DNA of 64,000 bases from assembly GCA_020809705.1 (NCBI GenBank), contig CP085826.1, positions 3,534,001 to 3,598,000 on the forward strand, given 5' to 3'. Both the position numbers and the translations under genes were made by a program. The notes beneath the pieces are model-generated. The model made no database searches. It was not told the DNA's origin and saw nothing but the letters and a program-made list of their open reading frames with translations. This DNA is from Calonectria ilicicola. Taxonomy: Eukaryota > Ascomycota > Sordariomycetes > Hypocreales > Nectriaceae. Below, piece after piece: positions 12,234 to 22,268 of this stretch; position 1 is the stretch's first letter, and each line of letters begins with the position of its first letter.

Positions 12234-12678
12234 TGTGATATGTGAAATTTATGTATAGAGAGACTTGATCACTCCCAGCATAGAAAAAAAAAATTGTGAA
12301 TGTAGAAGGGAGGAAGGGAAAGTGGGAGTGAAAAGATTTGCATGTACCTTGTATGCGTTTTATCCTGGGTGGTTGGTTGCTGCAGTATGGCAGAATTTTT
12401 TTTTTTTTCGCCGGCCAAATTGTGGATCCATCCAGGGCGGTGAACTCTGGGCGGTTAAAGTGGAAGGTGGTCTGGGGTGGGCTGGGTTTGGTAGCCAGCC
12501 AGTGCGTGCCTGAGAAATCAGGTGGCCTCTCATTGGACATCAGCAATTGAGCTCAAGCTGCTCCAGAGCCGACCCCAAGTTGCCGAGATCGATAGACTCT
12601 AAACCCAACTGCGCGACTTCGCCGTGTCCACGACCGCCGCTCAATTCGATAGCCCGAGTGTCAATCGAAACCGCCACC
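12234..12678. promoter_or_regulatory. Bidirectional promoter, nsr1 / complex I PDSW subunit
   Basis: 445 bp separate the two divergent ATGs. The region holds homopolymer A (about 12285) and T (about 12397) runs, typical of nucleosome-poor fungal promoters, and an ATTGG (CCAAT on minus) at about 12533. The frame upstream of the PDSW ATG is open for about 44 codons but looks like leader, not coding. Confidence 0.55.
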
Positions 12679-13131
12679 ATGCCTACTCCCGAGTCCGAGC
12701 AGTTCAAGTCCCAGAAGCCCGCCGTCCCTCCCACATTCAACGGCGTAAACTTCGACGACACTATCGCCTTCAAGAAGGCCGAGGATGCCATCATCCGGGA
12801 ACAATGGGTCGGCGCTATGATGACCCGTCTCGTCGGTGAGGAGCTGGGCAAGTGCTACAACCGGGAGGGTGTTAACCACCTGGAGAACTGCGGCCACCTG
12901 CGAGGTTAGTTGAGCACGAGCCGAGGGCATGAGGGGAGTGAATTTCCGAACATGCACTAATATCGAATGATAGAGCGATATCTCCAATTGCTGAAGACGA
13001 ACAAGATCAAGGGCACCAAGTTCTTGCAGCAGAACTACATCGACAAGCAGGATGAGCAGATTGACCTACAGGCCAAGGTGCACACCAGCGACCAGGTTGC
13101 CAAGATTAACCAGGCCAGGTTTTCTTCGTAA
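12679..13131 (+). CDS. NDUFB10: NADH:ubiquinone oxidoreductase PDSW/NDUFB10-type subunit
   Basis: Exons 12679-12904 and 12974-13131 join across a CGA-G|AG codon to give 127 aa. It is an accessory subunit of the complex I membrane arm in the mitochondrial inner membrane. Recognisable family segments are PTPESEQFK at the start, AIIREQWV, LVGEELGKCYNREGVNHLENCGHLRER-type sequence with paired cysteines (CY...NCGHL), and YLQLLKTNKIKGTKFLQQNY. The ATG at 12679 has a perfect GCCACC context and gives the N-terminus expected for the Neurospora 12.3-kDa homologue. The open frame from 12547 is leader. The cysteine pattern fits a CHCH-like import substrate. Confidence 0.9.
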
Positions 13132-13553
13132 ACTGGCTTCTGTGATATTACGAGAAATAAAGACAGGCCTGGCGGCTTTGGGATATCTAGACGAGAGGGA
13201 ATTGCGGCCTTGATTGGGATCATGGCATTGCGTTGTCAAAACCGCAGCGCTGGCGGAGGCAGTGGAGGAATCCCGTCGACTCTGTATGACTGTGTATATA
13301 TCAGGAAGCAATGAAATGGAAATCTAAACGTAATGGCATGATCCAAACCCGCGCATTGTTCTTGTGGACGCAGACCATGCTGTTCAATCCCTCCAATGCT
13401 TTCCTGGGCATCCGGCAGTCGACGTGGGCGACGAGGCTGACAATTGTCTCTTACGGGCGTCCTGATTGGCCCTCCCCCACATCCACACCAAAATTTCTCC
13501 CGAAGCTTGAGCCTCGTGTCCCACGACTTTAACCATACCACACCACAGTTACG
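13132..13553. other. Intergenic: tandem gap between complex I and mL54 genes
   Basis: 422 bp of 3' flank and promoter. The last 60 nt before the mL54 ATG are CA-rich leader (accataccacaccacag-like). Nothing else is recognised. Confidence 0.5.
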
Positions 13554-14205
13554 ATGTTTTGCACCAGGTGTCTCCGCGCCACAGTCTCGCGGCGCCCGCT
13601 GCCAATTCTGCGCCAATTCTCGACCACGGTGCCTATCCGATCCGCTGAGCCACAGCTTTCGACCCCTGTCACCGAGGCCAGCGATGCTGCAAAGGACATA
13701 CCCGCTGCTCGATCATCCTGCCCGGCTGGAACTAAGCTCTCCGGCCTAAACTACCTCAAGAACGGACAAGACCCGGTTGCATTGGAGGACAAGGAATACC
13801 CCGAGTGGTTATGGTCATGTCTCGACGTTGTTAAATCTAGCAAGGACTCCGCAGATGATGGTGCTGGTGACGAATTTTGTAAGCCCATGTGCCATCTGGC
13901 GATTGTTGCGCCTGCATCTCTTTGGAAGCTGGCTAACGGACCCTTTAGCAAAATCGAAGAAGCAGCGAAAGCTAGCTGCTAAGCGCCAGAAAGCCCTCGA
14001 AGCCCAGGCACTTGCATCCGGTAACCTCGAGGCTCTTGCCCCCAAGATCCCCCTGCAGCAACAGTCGATCAACATTCTCGGTGAGGAAAACAGTGGTGTC
14101 GAGCACAACATTGAAGCAGCAATGGCAAGAGAGACGCTTAAGAAGGCGTTGCGCAAGGAGAGGAAGGCTAAGATCAAGGAGTCCAACTACCTCAAGTCGA
14201 TGTAA
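13554..14205 (+). CDS. mrpl37: Mitochondrial large-subunit ribosomal protein mL54 (MRPL37)
   Basis: Exons 13554-13878 and 13949-14205 give 193 aa. The N-terminus is Arg/Ser-rich without acidic residues (MFCTRCLRATVSRRP...QFSTT), typical of a cleaved mitochondrial presequence. The core has LSGLNYLKNGQDPVALEDKEYPEWLW, the mL54 signature (short peptide between Gly-Leu-Asn and PEWLW), and the C-terminus is highly basic (KKQRKLAAKRQK, ALRKERKAKIKESNYLKSM) for rRNA contact. The protein is part of the mitoribosome large subunit. The intron has a GTAAGC donor and a TTTAG acceptor; reading through it would truncate the protein. Confidence 0.92.
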
Positions 14206-14544
14206 ATATAGCTTGATTGAGAGTGTACCTGTACAATATCACAACAGCAATGTAACTCAAATGTACTATACCATGCCTGTCTATGAATTCTGGCATGTTT
14301 CATCTCACTCAATGGGCATTTTGCATGTGCGAGACAAATTGTGCTTGCTCTAAATCAACGTTTATTGCTACAGAATCAACTTGGACCATCGTAAATCTCT
14401 ATACATTGCCTTTGATGATGACATTTTTCATTTTCAATCTACACAAAACCCAATGGAATCTTTCGATCCTACCTAAACCTCAAACAACAAGACGCCCCCC
14501 TATAGCCTTTATAAAGTACTGTGTGATTTGTCATACATCTTCAC
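14206..14544. terminator. Convergent 3' region, mL54 / verprolin
   Basis: 339 bp lie between the converging stop codons. The region is AT-rich and should contain both polyadenylation regions. No other feature is seen. Confidence 0.4.
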
Positions 14545-15940
14545 TTATAAGGCACTCAGGTCTAACGGCACACTACTGCCTCTACCAGCTCTATACTTCT
14601 TTGTACCCCCGACGAAATCTCTTGGCTTTGGGAATGCAGATTCATCCTTGAAATACCATCTTGTATCGTTAATCGTTACGTGTCCAGCACCAGTCCCGGC
14701 ACTTATTCCGTTGCCATTTGTCGGGGATGGTCGTACGGAAAGGTTAGGTGAGCTGGAACGGTTGGTTAGAGTAAATGCGCTTGGGTCCAGCATGGATTGG
14801 CGTAGCGATGATCCGCGAGAGCGGGTTGTCGGTGGTGGAGGAGAGGGTGCAGATGGAGGCGAGGGAGCCGATGAAGGTGGGGGTGGGGGAGGAGCGGGAG
14901 GTGCAGAGCTAGGAGAAGCTTGTCCAGCCGCGCGGATCGCAGCTTGGGCGGCAAGAGAGGGAGCGGGATGGGAAGCTGGAGGAGGAGGTGGTGGTGGCGG
15001 GAGTTGCATCCGTGGGACTGGCGAAGGGCTTGGGCGAGGAGGTGCAGCAGATGGAGGAGGTGGTGGTGGAGCTGCAGGAACCGGAGCAGAAGAAGTTGGC
15101 GGCGCCGGTGGTGGCGGCGCCGGTGCGGAGGGAGCGGACACGGGAGGTGGAGGAGGTGCCGATACGGTTGGGGCAGATGCCATCGAAGACGGCTTCCGGG
15201 ATGTCGGCAAGGGAGGTGGCTTCTTCCCAATGGGCGGAGGAGGCCCTTTGCCTATCGGCGTCGTCTTTCTTAGACCTGCTGCTCCTCCGGGAGGTGGTAG
15301 CGGAGGCCGTCCGGGAGCCGGTGGCGCTGCCGCCGTGGGTGGTCTAGGAGCTGAGAAGCTCGGAGGCTTCGGCGCTGAACTTGCCGGCTCTCCAGAATCT
15401 GATAGATACGATGAACCCGCATTTGCGCCAGTGTCGACTCCTCCTCCTCTCTTCTTTAGCTTAGGCATCCCTCCAGCGAACAGGCCGCCCAGTTGAGGCG
15501 CAGCGTCCATTCCACTTGCTACCGAATCCCGGGATCCCTGATCGCTATTGCTTCTCGCTCGGTTTCCTGGAACAGGCGGTGCTAGGCCACCGGGCGGTTT
15601 TGGAGCTCCGCCGAAACTGGGAACTGGTGGTGCGCCGCCTACAGGAGGGCCGGATGAAGATGATGACTTGCCGAGCGATGGTGCGGAGCGGTCGTTGGTG
15701 ACGGCCTTCTTGAGAGCCCTTCCCTTATGGATATCTGACAGGAGAGCATTCTAATTGGAAATGGTTAGTTCGAACCATAATAAACAGTTTGAAGAAGATG
15801 CAGGTTATGCGACATACTCTATTCGCACCTCCAGCAGGCGGTCGTGCTGGGAGGCCCGCGGGAGGAGGAGGAGGTGGTGGTGGAGGTCCGCCCAGGCCGC
15901 CAGGCGGCGGCGGGGGAGGCGGAGGAGGAGGCGGCGGCAT
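14545..15940 (-). CDS. vrp1: Verprolin/WIP-like actin regulator
   Basis: Exons 15940-15818 and 15750-14545 give 442 aa. Exon 1 is a profilin-type polyproline leader (two runs of 9 or more Pro). Exon 2 opens with a WH2 actin-monomer motif (NALLSDIHKGRALKKAV, about 42-60). A second WH2-like segment (LFAGGMPKLKK) follows at about 130. The middle is a long Pro/Ala-rich region with repeated PPPPP and SAP blocks. The C-terminus carries the WASP-binding module (RWYFKDESAFPKPRDF). The protein links Las17/WASP, type I myosin and actin at cortical patches and hyphal tips. It is convergent with mL54. The G+C-rich proline coding produces long antisense frames that are not genes. Confidence 0.93.
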
Positions 15941-17356
15941 ATTGAGGTGAGATGAGGATTGCGATGTATCTGAAGAGAGAGGTTGTTTTGTCTGGCGATG
16001 GTGAAGACTTGGAGTTGGGTAAAGTAGTTCAGCCTTCAGGCGCTATCGACGGAGATTGGGCAGCTTGAAAATGTCAAAATAGATCAGCTGCCCGGGAGTC
16101 GAAGTGTTAGAGCGCCTCTGAGCCTAAGGCGCAGGATCGCGTGCGTGGAGCGGTAAGGTGCGTTGAAAAACGAAACACCAGAGTGCAAGGCAGATGAAAG
16201 GTTAAAAGAAGTGCTCGGTGGTGAGAATCTGGCTGAGGCGATCCCTCTGTGACCGGGTGTCATGTTTCGTCATGGCGCCGCTTACGCTGCAAAGGGGGCA
16301 CAGGCTGCAGGCTGCAATTACCTGCCAATTCTTGGCTGCCGGGCCCCACTTTCCCATCACCTGCTGCTGCGGGCGCGGCATGGGTGATAAATTTAGCGAC
16401 CGCGTTAGTGGAGCTCCAGGGACTTTTTCCTTTGCTCCAGTGATCTAGAAACGCTTGTAGAACCTGTGTCGGCGCAAATCATTCAGGAACCACGAAGCGC
16501 GAATCAGAGAAACACAGCCCCGTCGCCCCACGAACCCTGATCTCGGCCAGGAAGGCAATTTTACTTTCCTCCTCAAGAGACTCGATAGCAGGCCTTCGCC
16601 ATCGGTTGCAGCCTGGCCAATGTTGGAATTGTGGTGCCTGTTTCCCGTCTGACAGCCTGATGATCTGATGGATCGCCTATCAGATCCACGGACGGCGTAC
16701 GCAACATTCTAGCTTCTGCGATTTGGAAATTGTTACGACTCCCCTAGATGTATGGAAATATACGTCAATCTGCTGTCTTGGCGAGCCCTCTATCTTGAAT
16801 CTTGTAAGATTTGCGTGTCTGTCGGTCCATACCGCTTGCAATAATGTTGCCCTTTGCTGCCCAATTGGTTCTGATGAAGAGCAGGGAGTCAATGATACAC
16901 GCTAAGAGCCTGTTACGAACACCTTTTATTACATTGCTGGCCAGAAAACATTATAGGTTGCCACCTGTTTTTCAAGGGTAGTTATCAGAGGCTGTGTGCT
17001 GTGTGTGTGTGTGACCTTGCATCGACGGCTGAGAAGCCAAAAAGAGATGCCGGCGAGAACGCGCCTGCAACAACGCATGCCCACTCTGCATCAATTTTGA
17101 ATACAGGCAAAGCCATCAACGGATAAATTTACAGGTAATCACGACGATGCTTCTCGAATCATCAGATGGGCTAATCGTGTATTTTGATGATCTTCAAGAC
17201 ATCCATATAACAAAAACCCAGCATCTTAGTTCCAACTCTCTGACTAAACAGGCATTTACGCATGCTTTCATAAAAAAAGACTGAAAGAGACCATCACCTA
17301 CCATCACGACTCACTAACTAGACCTCCAACTTATTAAATTTTTGGTCGACAAGAAA
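15941..17356. other. Intergenic: verprolin promoter and upstream region of the first orphan paralogue
   Basis: 1.4 kb without a convincing gene. It contains a short (GT)n at about 17000-17012. Near 17200-17330 there is an AT-rich segment with a CA/CT-rich leader before the ATG at 17357. Confidence 0.5.
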
Positions 17357-17698
17357 ATGAGCGCCAATACTCTTCGCCTCGCGGAATGCATCCAATTGAT
17401 TGAGGTTGATCTTCCAAATAAGAGCCAAAATGGCTCATTCGTCGTTCAGGTCACAAACGAACGTAAACAAGTCGTCAACAACAACACAGTCACGCTATAT
17501 GCGCAGAATCTCTCAAAGGTCCCTGTAACTGTTGATCTCATGCAACCTGATCGATATCTCCTCCTCAAAGGGCTCGGAAGACTCGGTCTATGGGCCGAGG
17601 CCGAGCACGATGGCGTGGTATATGGGCTTGACGAAGTGTAAGCAATAATCTAACAGGATGCTAGAGACTGATCCTAATTATCATTTTCCTGCAGATAG
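17357..17698 (+). CDS. Small orphan protein, paralogue A of a tandem pair
   Basis: A 94-aa protein starts at the ATG at 17357 (AAA context). The frame opens 5 codons earlier, but only with TTG. I recognise no family. It aligns over about 80 residues with the protein at 18421-18729: shared features are an AE(x)C near the start, I-x-V/I-DLPN, NG/DG-x-x-VV, a central T-L pair, V-T-x-DLM-x-P, Y-x-x-L, GL and E-x-x-GV. It has no signal peptide or membrane helix and is probably soluble. A good donor (GTAAGC at 17638) and acceptor (TGCAG ending 17694) flank a 57-nt candidate intron across the stop. Spliced or not, the protein ends DEV-stop (TAA at 17639-17641 or TAG at 17696-17698). The coordinates include the spliced stop. 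Confidence 0.65.
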
Positions 17699-18420
17699 AG
17701 GTGGGAAAATGTACCACTGCTGGTTATGATGATGAAAGGAAACGAAAAGCGAGTGTGATTGTTCAGTACAGCATAGCGACAATGACTGGAATAGGAAGCG
17801 TGATCAATTAACTTTCATGTAACACCTTTACTCTTAGCCCTGGATTGGGTTTATCGGTCCTTAGATTCATAGAGATTTACTGCGAGTATCTATACTCATG
17901 AAGGAACAGGGAAATGAGACAATGATTCAATCCACCCAGCCACGACTCCCCACAAAGTCTAACGCTTCCGAATCGCGGTTTGTATGCTTTTTTTTTATGC
18001 ACGCCCTAACGCCCTCCCTATTTCATCGCTTGGCAAGTTTAATTCTAATTCAGTGCTTATTTTGGTTAGGATCGACAGTGACTAATATACAATTCTGCCC
18101 CTTGCTACGTTGTGACACACCTGGTCGCATTTTGTTTATCGCTGCCGGGACTGCATGAAGCTGATTTAGCAATAAAGAGGCCCTTAGTCAGAATCAACAT
18201 TCACTGTGGGCATTTTATTTGGCACAGAATCAATGATCGTGTCATGGAGTCAAGAGCGAACGCCCCCGATGGCACACAAATATGAAAGAACCCCAGTCAA
18301 GTTACCATTTAATTTTAAGCAAGCACCAAACTCGACAACCTCACATATCCATCTAACAAATCTATCTCAAACTCTTCGTTTGTGAATCTTAATCATACAG
18401 CTGTCATAATCTTATCCAAA
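17699..18420. other. Intergenic between the two orphan paralogues
   Basis: About 720 bp. The last 110 nt before the ATG at 18421 are CA-rich (accaaactcgacaacc-type), a normal fungal leader. I see no relic of a third copy in this gap. Confidence 0.45.
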
Positions 18421-18729
18421 ATGTCTACCCCAGCCAAAGGAAGCATGGCGGAGCAGTGCCAGGATCTCATCAACATTGACCTCCCAAACCAGGCCACCGA
18501 CGGCACTTATGTTGTCACATTTAGTATTCCTATCAAAGTGGCAGTCCAGGGAAGCGCTATCACGCTAATGGGGCGCAGTGTTTTGGACAATGACGTTACA
18601 ATGGACTTAATGCATCCTTGGATGTACCAGTGGCTGCAGCTATACGCAAAACATGGCCTATATGTGCCGAGAGAGCTGAATGGGGTCCGATGGATGTTCG
18701 TCCCTTCTGGTGCCAAAGTTGAGTTCTGA
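18421..18729 (+). CDS. Small orphan protein, paralogue B of a tandem pair
   Basis: 102 aa from the ATG at 18421 (CAAAATG context); upstream in-frame extension uses only GTG. It is intronless. It shares the I-x-DLPN, G-x-x-VV, ITL/VTL, VT-x-DLM-x-P, GL and E-x-x-GV positions with paralogue A, roughly one third identity by eye, so the pair arose by an old tandem duplication. The C-terminus is extended by about 8 residues (VPSGAKVEF). No known domain is visible. The conserved DLPN and DLM-x-P positions would be the place to look for function. An apparently small, soluble, rapidly diverging fungal family. Confidence 0.68.
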   Translation: MSTPAKGSMAEQCQDLINIDLPNQATDGTYVVTFSIPIKVAVQGSAITLMGRSVLDNDVTMDLMHPWMYQWLQLYAKHGLYVPRELNGVRWMFVPSGAKVEF

Positions 18730-19278
18730 GCTGAGCCAAAAATCTCCACGGCTGGTGGCAGAGAGAAAGAAAGAGTTAATTCCCCTCTGGGGGTGACTCA
18801 GCTCGTTTAGTAAACTATCTTGCCAGGTTTAGTGACTGGGCAATCGTATTGAGATTCTATTCAAGCGGAAACAATGCCTCGAATCACACTTTGTAGGCAT
18901 GACAGCACTACATATAGAAACCACCACAAAATACCATTAGAAAATCGAGCTTAGTTATAATTAATAGAAATAATAAAAATATTCAGATGAAATGTTCAGT
19001 GTTTTCTTGTCAGTCCAGTACAACTTTCGGCATGTAGAATGGTCTACCCATTTCCAGCCCCACCCACCCCCGCCGTCACATGACAACGGTAGCTCCAAAC
19101 GGCCCTCAGATTTCAAGCAAGTTTGATCTGCCCGCGGCGAACATAGTAAGAATCCAGCCAGGTCCAGCAACCAAGAGCGCCCAATCGGAATCTACCTTGT
19201 TGGAGAAACCCTCTACGGAGGCCTAGCTCAATCCTATCCTGCCGAAAATTCCCTCCCTTCCCGTTCGAGACCGCAACG
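18730..19278. other. Intergenic: upstream of the 413-aa mitochondrial protein gene
   Basis: 549 bp. An AT-rich stretch at 18900-18990 is the probable 3' flank of paralogue B. A CT-rich leader runs into the ATG at 19279. No other feature is seen. Confidence 0.45.
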
Positions 19279-20520
19279 ATGCGAGGAGCCAACCCGAGGC
19301 AGATTGGTACTGTTTGCCAACGCTGTGCCTTTGCGCCTGCAAAGCCCATCGAACACGCACTCATCCGCCGTACCTTATTGTCGCAGAGCCGCCATGTCCG
19401 CGGCCTTGATGCACGACCAATGGCTGTACGGTGGTTGGCTACGGCTTCCTCCGTACCCGAGCGAGCATCAAATCGACCTACACCTCCCGAAAACCCGAAT
19501 GTGCCCAGGGAATTGCTAAACCCGGCTCAGCTCGCCAAGGCGGTGGAGGAAGCCAGAGACAAGTTTCTCTCCGTCGATGGAATTCCGGCCAAACAATTGA
19601 CTGCAGCGGCACTTGAAACTTGCCTCAGAGCGGCCGAGGCCCTCCAGCCGCTTGTGAAGAGAGCTGAGGCTCAAGTTCGCGCTTCTACATCAAAGCTCAT
19701 GTCGCTGGGAGCCGAGAGGACTGGTTCGAAGCCACTAATTGATGTCAAATTGAGGGACAGCGTTCACAAAATCTCGCATTCGGCATATACCATCATTTCC
19801 CAGCCCAATGTCGATATTACCCCCGAGTTTTTAGAGCTTTACGTTGTTATCCAGGCAACCTTAGGCCGCCCAGAATCGCTCCCTGCTGTCCTTGAAATGT
19901 TTGCCACGAAGGTTCAGCCTGTGGTCAAAAACGGTGTGATCCAATATGTTCGCCGAAATCCCAATGCAGCCGCTCGGGCCATTGAAGAGGACGTCGCCAA
20001 CATGGCCTTGCAGACGGCCATAGATGCGAAGAATCTAGATGCAGCCCTTGGGATTGTCGAGGCGTCCTTTAGCTTGCCAGCTTTTAAGCGTCAAAAACTT
20101 CTCAAGCATGGCACTACTCCTGGCTTGGCACTTGCTACACTGCCGTTTGGCATCTACGGTCTAGGAACTGCCTATGCTTCCTACTGGCAGAACACCATGG
20201 ATGTATCAACTGCCACCGGCATTGGTGTTGCTGGTATCTCTGGATATTTCTTTGTGGTTGGATCCATGGGTTTGATTGCTAAGCTAAGTCACAAAGACCA
20301 TATGAAGCGAGTAACATGGGCACCGGGTACACCACTACGTTATCGCTGGCTCAGGGAAGAAGAACGTGCGGCCATGGATAAAATCGCCCTCGCATGGGGT
20401 TTCAAGGAACCTTGGAGGCACGGAGAAGAGACAGGCCCGGAATGGGAGGGTCTAAAAGAGTACATGGGCTACAGACAAATGATTCTAGATCGCGTGGAGT
20501 TTATGGATGGAATGAGCTAG
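19279..20520 (+). CDS. Predicted mitochondrial inner-membrane protein, unknown function
   Basis: A single exon of 413 aa. The first 55 residues are rich in Arg, Ser and Ala and almost free of acid (RRTLLSQSRHVRGLD, VRWLATASS), so a mitochondrial presequence is very likely. Residues 80-275 are predominantly helical, with a soluble helical-repeat look (NPAQLAKAVEEAR, ALETCLRAAEALQPL, VDITPEFLELYVVIQATLG). Two hydrophobic helices follow (about 281-302 and 309-334), then a hydrophilic C-terminal domain of about 75 residues with WAPGTPLRYRW and WGFKEPWRHGEETGPEW. It looks like a conserved fungal protein, but I cannot attach a name. A role in inner-membrane protein assembly or mitochondrial gene expression would be guesswork. 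Confidence 0.8.
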   Translation: MRGANPRQIGTVCQRCAFAPAKPIEHALIRRTLLSQSRHVRGLDARPMAVRWLATASSVPERASNRPTPPENPNVPRELLNPAQLAKAVEEARDKFLSVDGIPAKQLTAAALETCLRAAEALQPLVKRAEAQVRASTSKLMSLGAERTGSKPLIDVKLRDSVHKISHSAYTIISQPNVDITPEFLELYVVIQATLGRPESLPAVLEMFATKVQPVVKNGVIQYVRRNPNAAARAIEEDVANMALQTAIDAKNLDAALGIVEASFSLPAFKRQKLLKHGTTPGLALATLPFGIYGLGTAYASYWQNTMDVSTATGIGVAGISGYFFVVGSMGLIAKLSHKDHMKRVTWAPGTPLRYRWLREEERAAMDKIALAWGFKEPWRHGEETGPEWEGLKEYMGYRQMILDRVEFMDGMS

Positions 20521-20874
20521 GCTTTTAAAATACTTTCTCCAGTCACCTGTATACTATATCCAAGCATGTAAAAGAAGATTAATTCCAGCATTACTCATGT
20601 TCACTTCAGCAGTTTGATCAAATCATTTACGTATAATTCTTAACAAGCAGAATTATTAGCGATAATGGAAGCATATTCATTTGCGCCTCAACCCATGAGT
20701 CGTCAGCCATGATAAAATAAAATTTTCTACTTCACGCCTTTTCTCAGGCCAATTAATTCATGCCCTTCCTGGTGGAAACCAATAGTCACCGTCATTAGTC
20801 AATTACATGCGCTTGTCAAAGCACGGCCCAAACCCTTTGTATTATCCTGCCCCGGCTTCCAGAACCGCCCATCG
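20521..20874. terminator. Convergent 3' region
   Basis: 354 bp between converging stops, AT-rich with AATAAAA-like words around 20716. It presumably contains both 3' UTRs. Confidence 0.35.
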
Positions 20875-22268
20875 CTAGCTTTTGCTCGCAGTATCTGGCT
20901 CGTACGAGACATTATATCGCGTCGTCTTTCGGATTGTTGCAGTGTCCTTGATGGGCGTCAACGGGGTGCCGTTACTATCCACTGGATCCAGGATATACTC
21001 TTCGCTCGCGCCATCGTTGCTTCGCATTGCTGAACTTTGACAGATGCCTTCTGCTTTTCGTGGACCTACATAAGGCTTCCAGACGTTGGATGGGTCATGA
21101 GAGCGCTGGGTCGATGGGTAGTGATTCGAGCCGTAGCGTTTCGAGCTGCCAAGTTTGGAGGCGAATACGGAAGGGAATAAGTAGGCCAGCGGCATGCGGC
21201 ACATCGGTAGGCACGCACATATCAGAGCAACATTCTCCTCTATCATAGTCCAGAGAGTCGATGTGATGTTGTCTAGAAGAATTTAGCCGGAACCTCAAAA
21301 ACGTTCAGGGGGTCTGAGCCAACATACAGGTTGTGTCAGGGGTTTTCGTGGAGAACGACAATGTCGTTGAACGCATGATAGATGTAATAGTAACGCTTTA
21401 CAAAAAATTAGTCAAGTTGTATTCCAGCGCTCAAAAACAGCCCTGTCACTTACAAGCCACCAAGCGCAAAGACAAACATGAGGGCTCTTTTCTGCATCAA
21501 GGGCAGGTTGCTGGTCCAAACGGGTTGCATGGGCAATAATAGTATCAAAATATCGCTTGCAATGGAAAATCCTGCATTGGCATGCCAGTTCTTGGTCAAG
21601 TCGATGCACTTCGGGCCAATCGCCCTGTTCCAGGCGCCTTCGATGGGGCTACATTGCCAGATGGATGATGCGGTTGTTGCAATCATGTACGCTGTAACGA
21701 TGCCTGTGAGAATGTAGCAGCAGATTCGGAACCACTTTTGAAGGAATATTCGAAGATATAGTAAAATGATGGAGATTTTGGTGAGGTTGATTGTAAGCTT
21801 GTAGAAGATTTGGGCAACGTAGAAAAGCTATTTCTTGGTTAGAAAATGATTTACCGGTAATACCGGACAGGCAGAGAATTCTCAAAGGATTTTTGCCTGA
21901 AAAAAAGAAAGTGAGATTCGGTTTATCTTACCTTTAGAGCCATTAATTTATTCTCTGTAGATAGATTTCTGATATGCTGACCAAATCCATAATGACACGA
22001 AATCATCATAAGAATCTGCACTACCAACGTACAGGTCTTGGGAGATCATATTAGTCTACTCAAACAGCCAACTATATTTTGAAATAGGTCTAGGGCTACT
22101 CACAAAAGATAGGAGAATTGTCCAATCATCCCAACCCAGGCCGGACCTCCTTACCGTGCGACTCCATAACCGAATGCCGATAAATATGGGCGTTATAACG
22201 AAGAAAACTATGCACGGCGTCCGTACCATCCACGCATTACTCTCACCAGGAATATTCCCAGAGGCCAT
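20875..22268 (-). CDS. Rhodopsin-domain (PTH11-like) seven-helix membrane protein
   Basis: Five exons, 22268-22104, 22036-21932, 21827-21454, 21395-21328 and 21272-20875, join in frame to 369 aa. The plasma-membrane family is a large fungal set often called PTH11-like GPCRs or rhodopsin-domain proteins. Signature segments appear in the expected order: WDDWTILLSF after helix 2, CHYGFGQH, LFYVAQIFYKLTINLTKISIILLYLRIF, WQCSPIEGAWN, FSIASDILILLLPM, MRSTTLSFSTKTPDTTY and LWTMIEENVALICACLP. About 100 residues of hydrophilic tail (SQRSHDP, APR/GPRKAEG) follow the last helix. There is no CFEM domain at the N-terminus. The ATG at 22268 has a GCCATGGCC context. Ligand unknown. The first acceptor (AAG) is the weakest junction. 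Confidence 0.88.

Noticed and set aside
11656..12258. 200-codon plus-strand Ser/Glu-rich frame
   Set aside because: Antisense to the nucleolin acidic tract. The repeat structure creates an open complementary frame.
14528..15496. 322-codon plus-strand Gly-rich open frame
   Set aside because: It is the antisense image of the proline-rich verprolin coding region.
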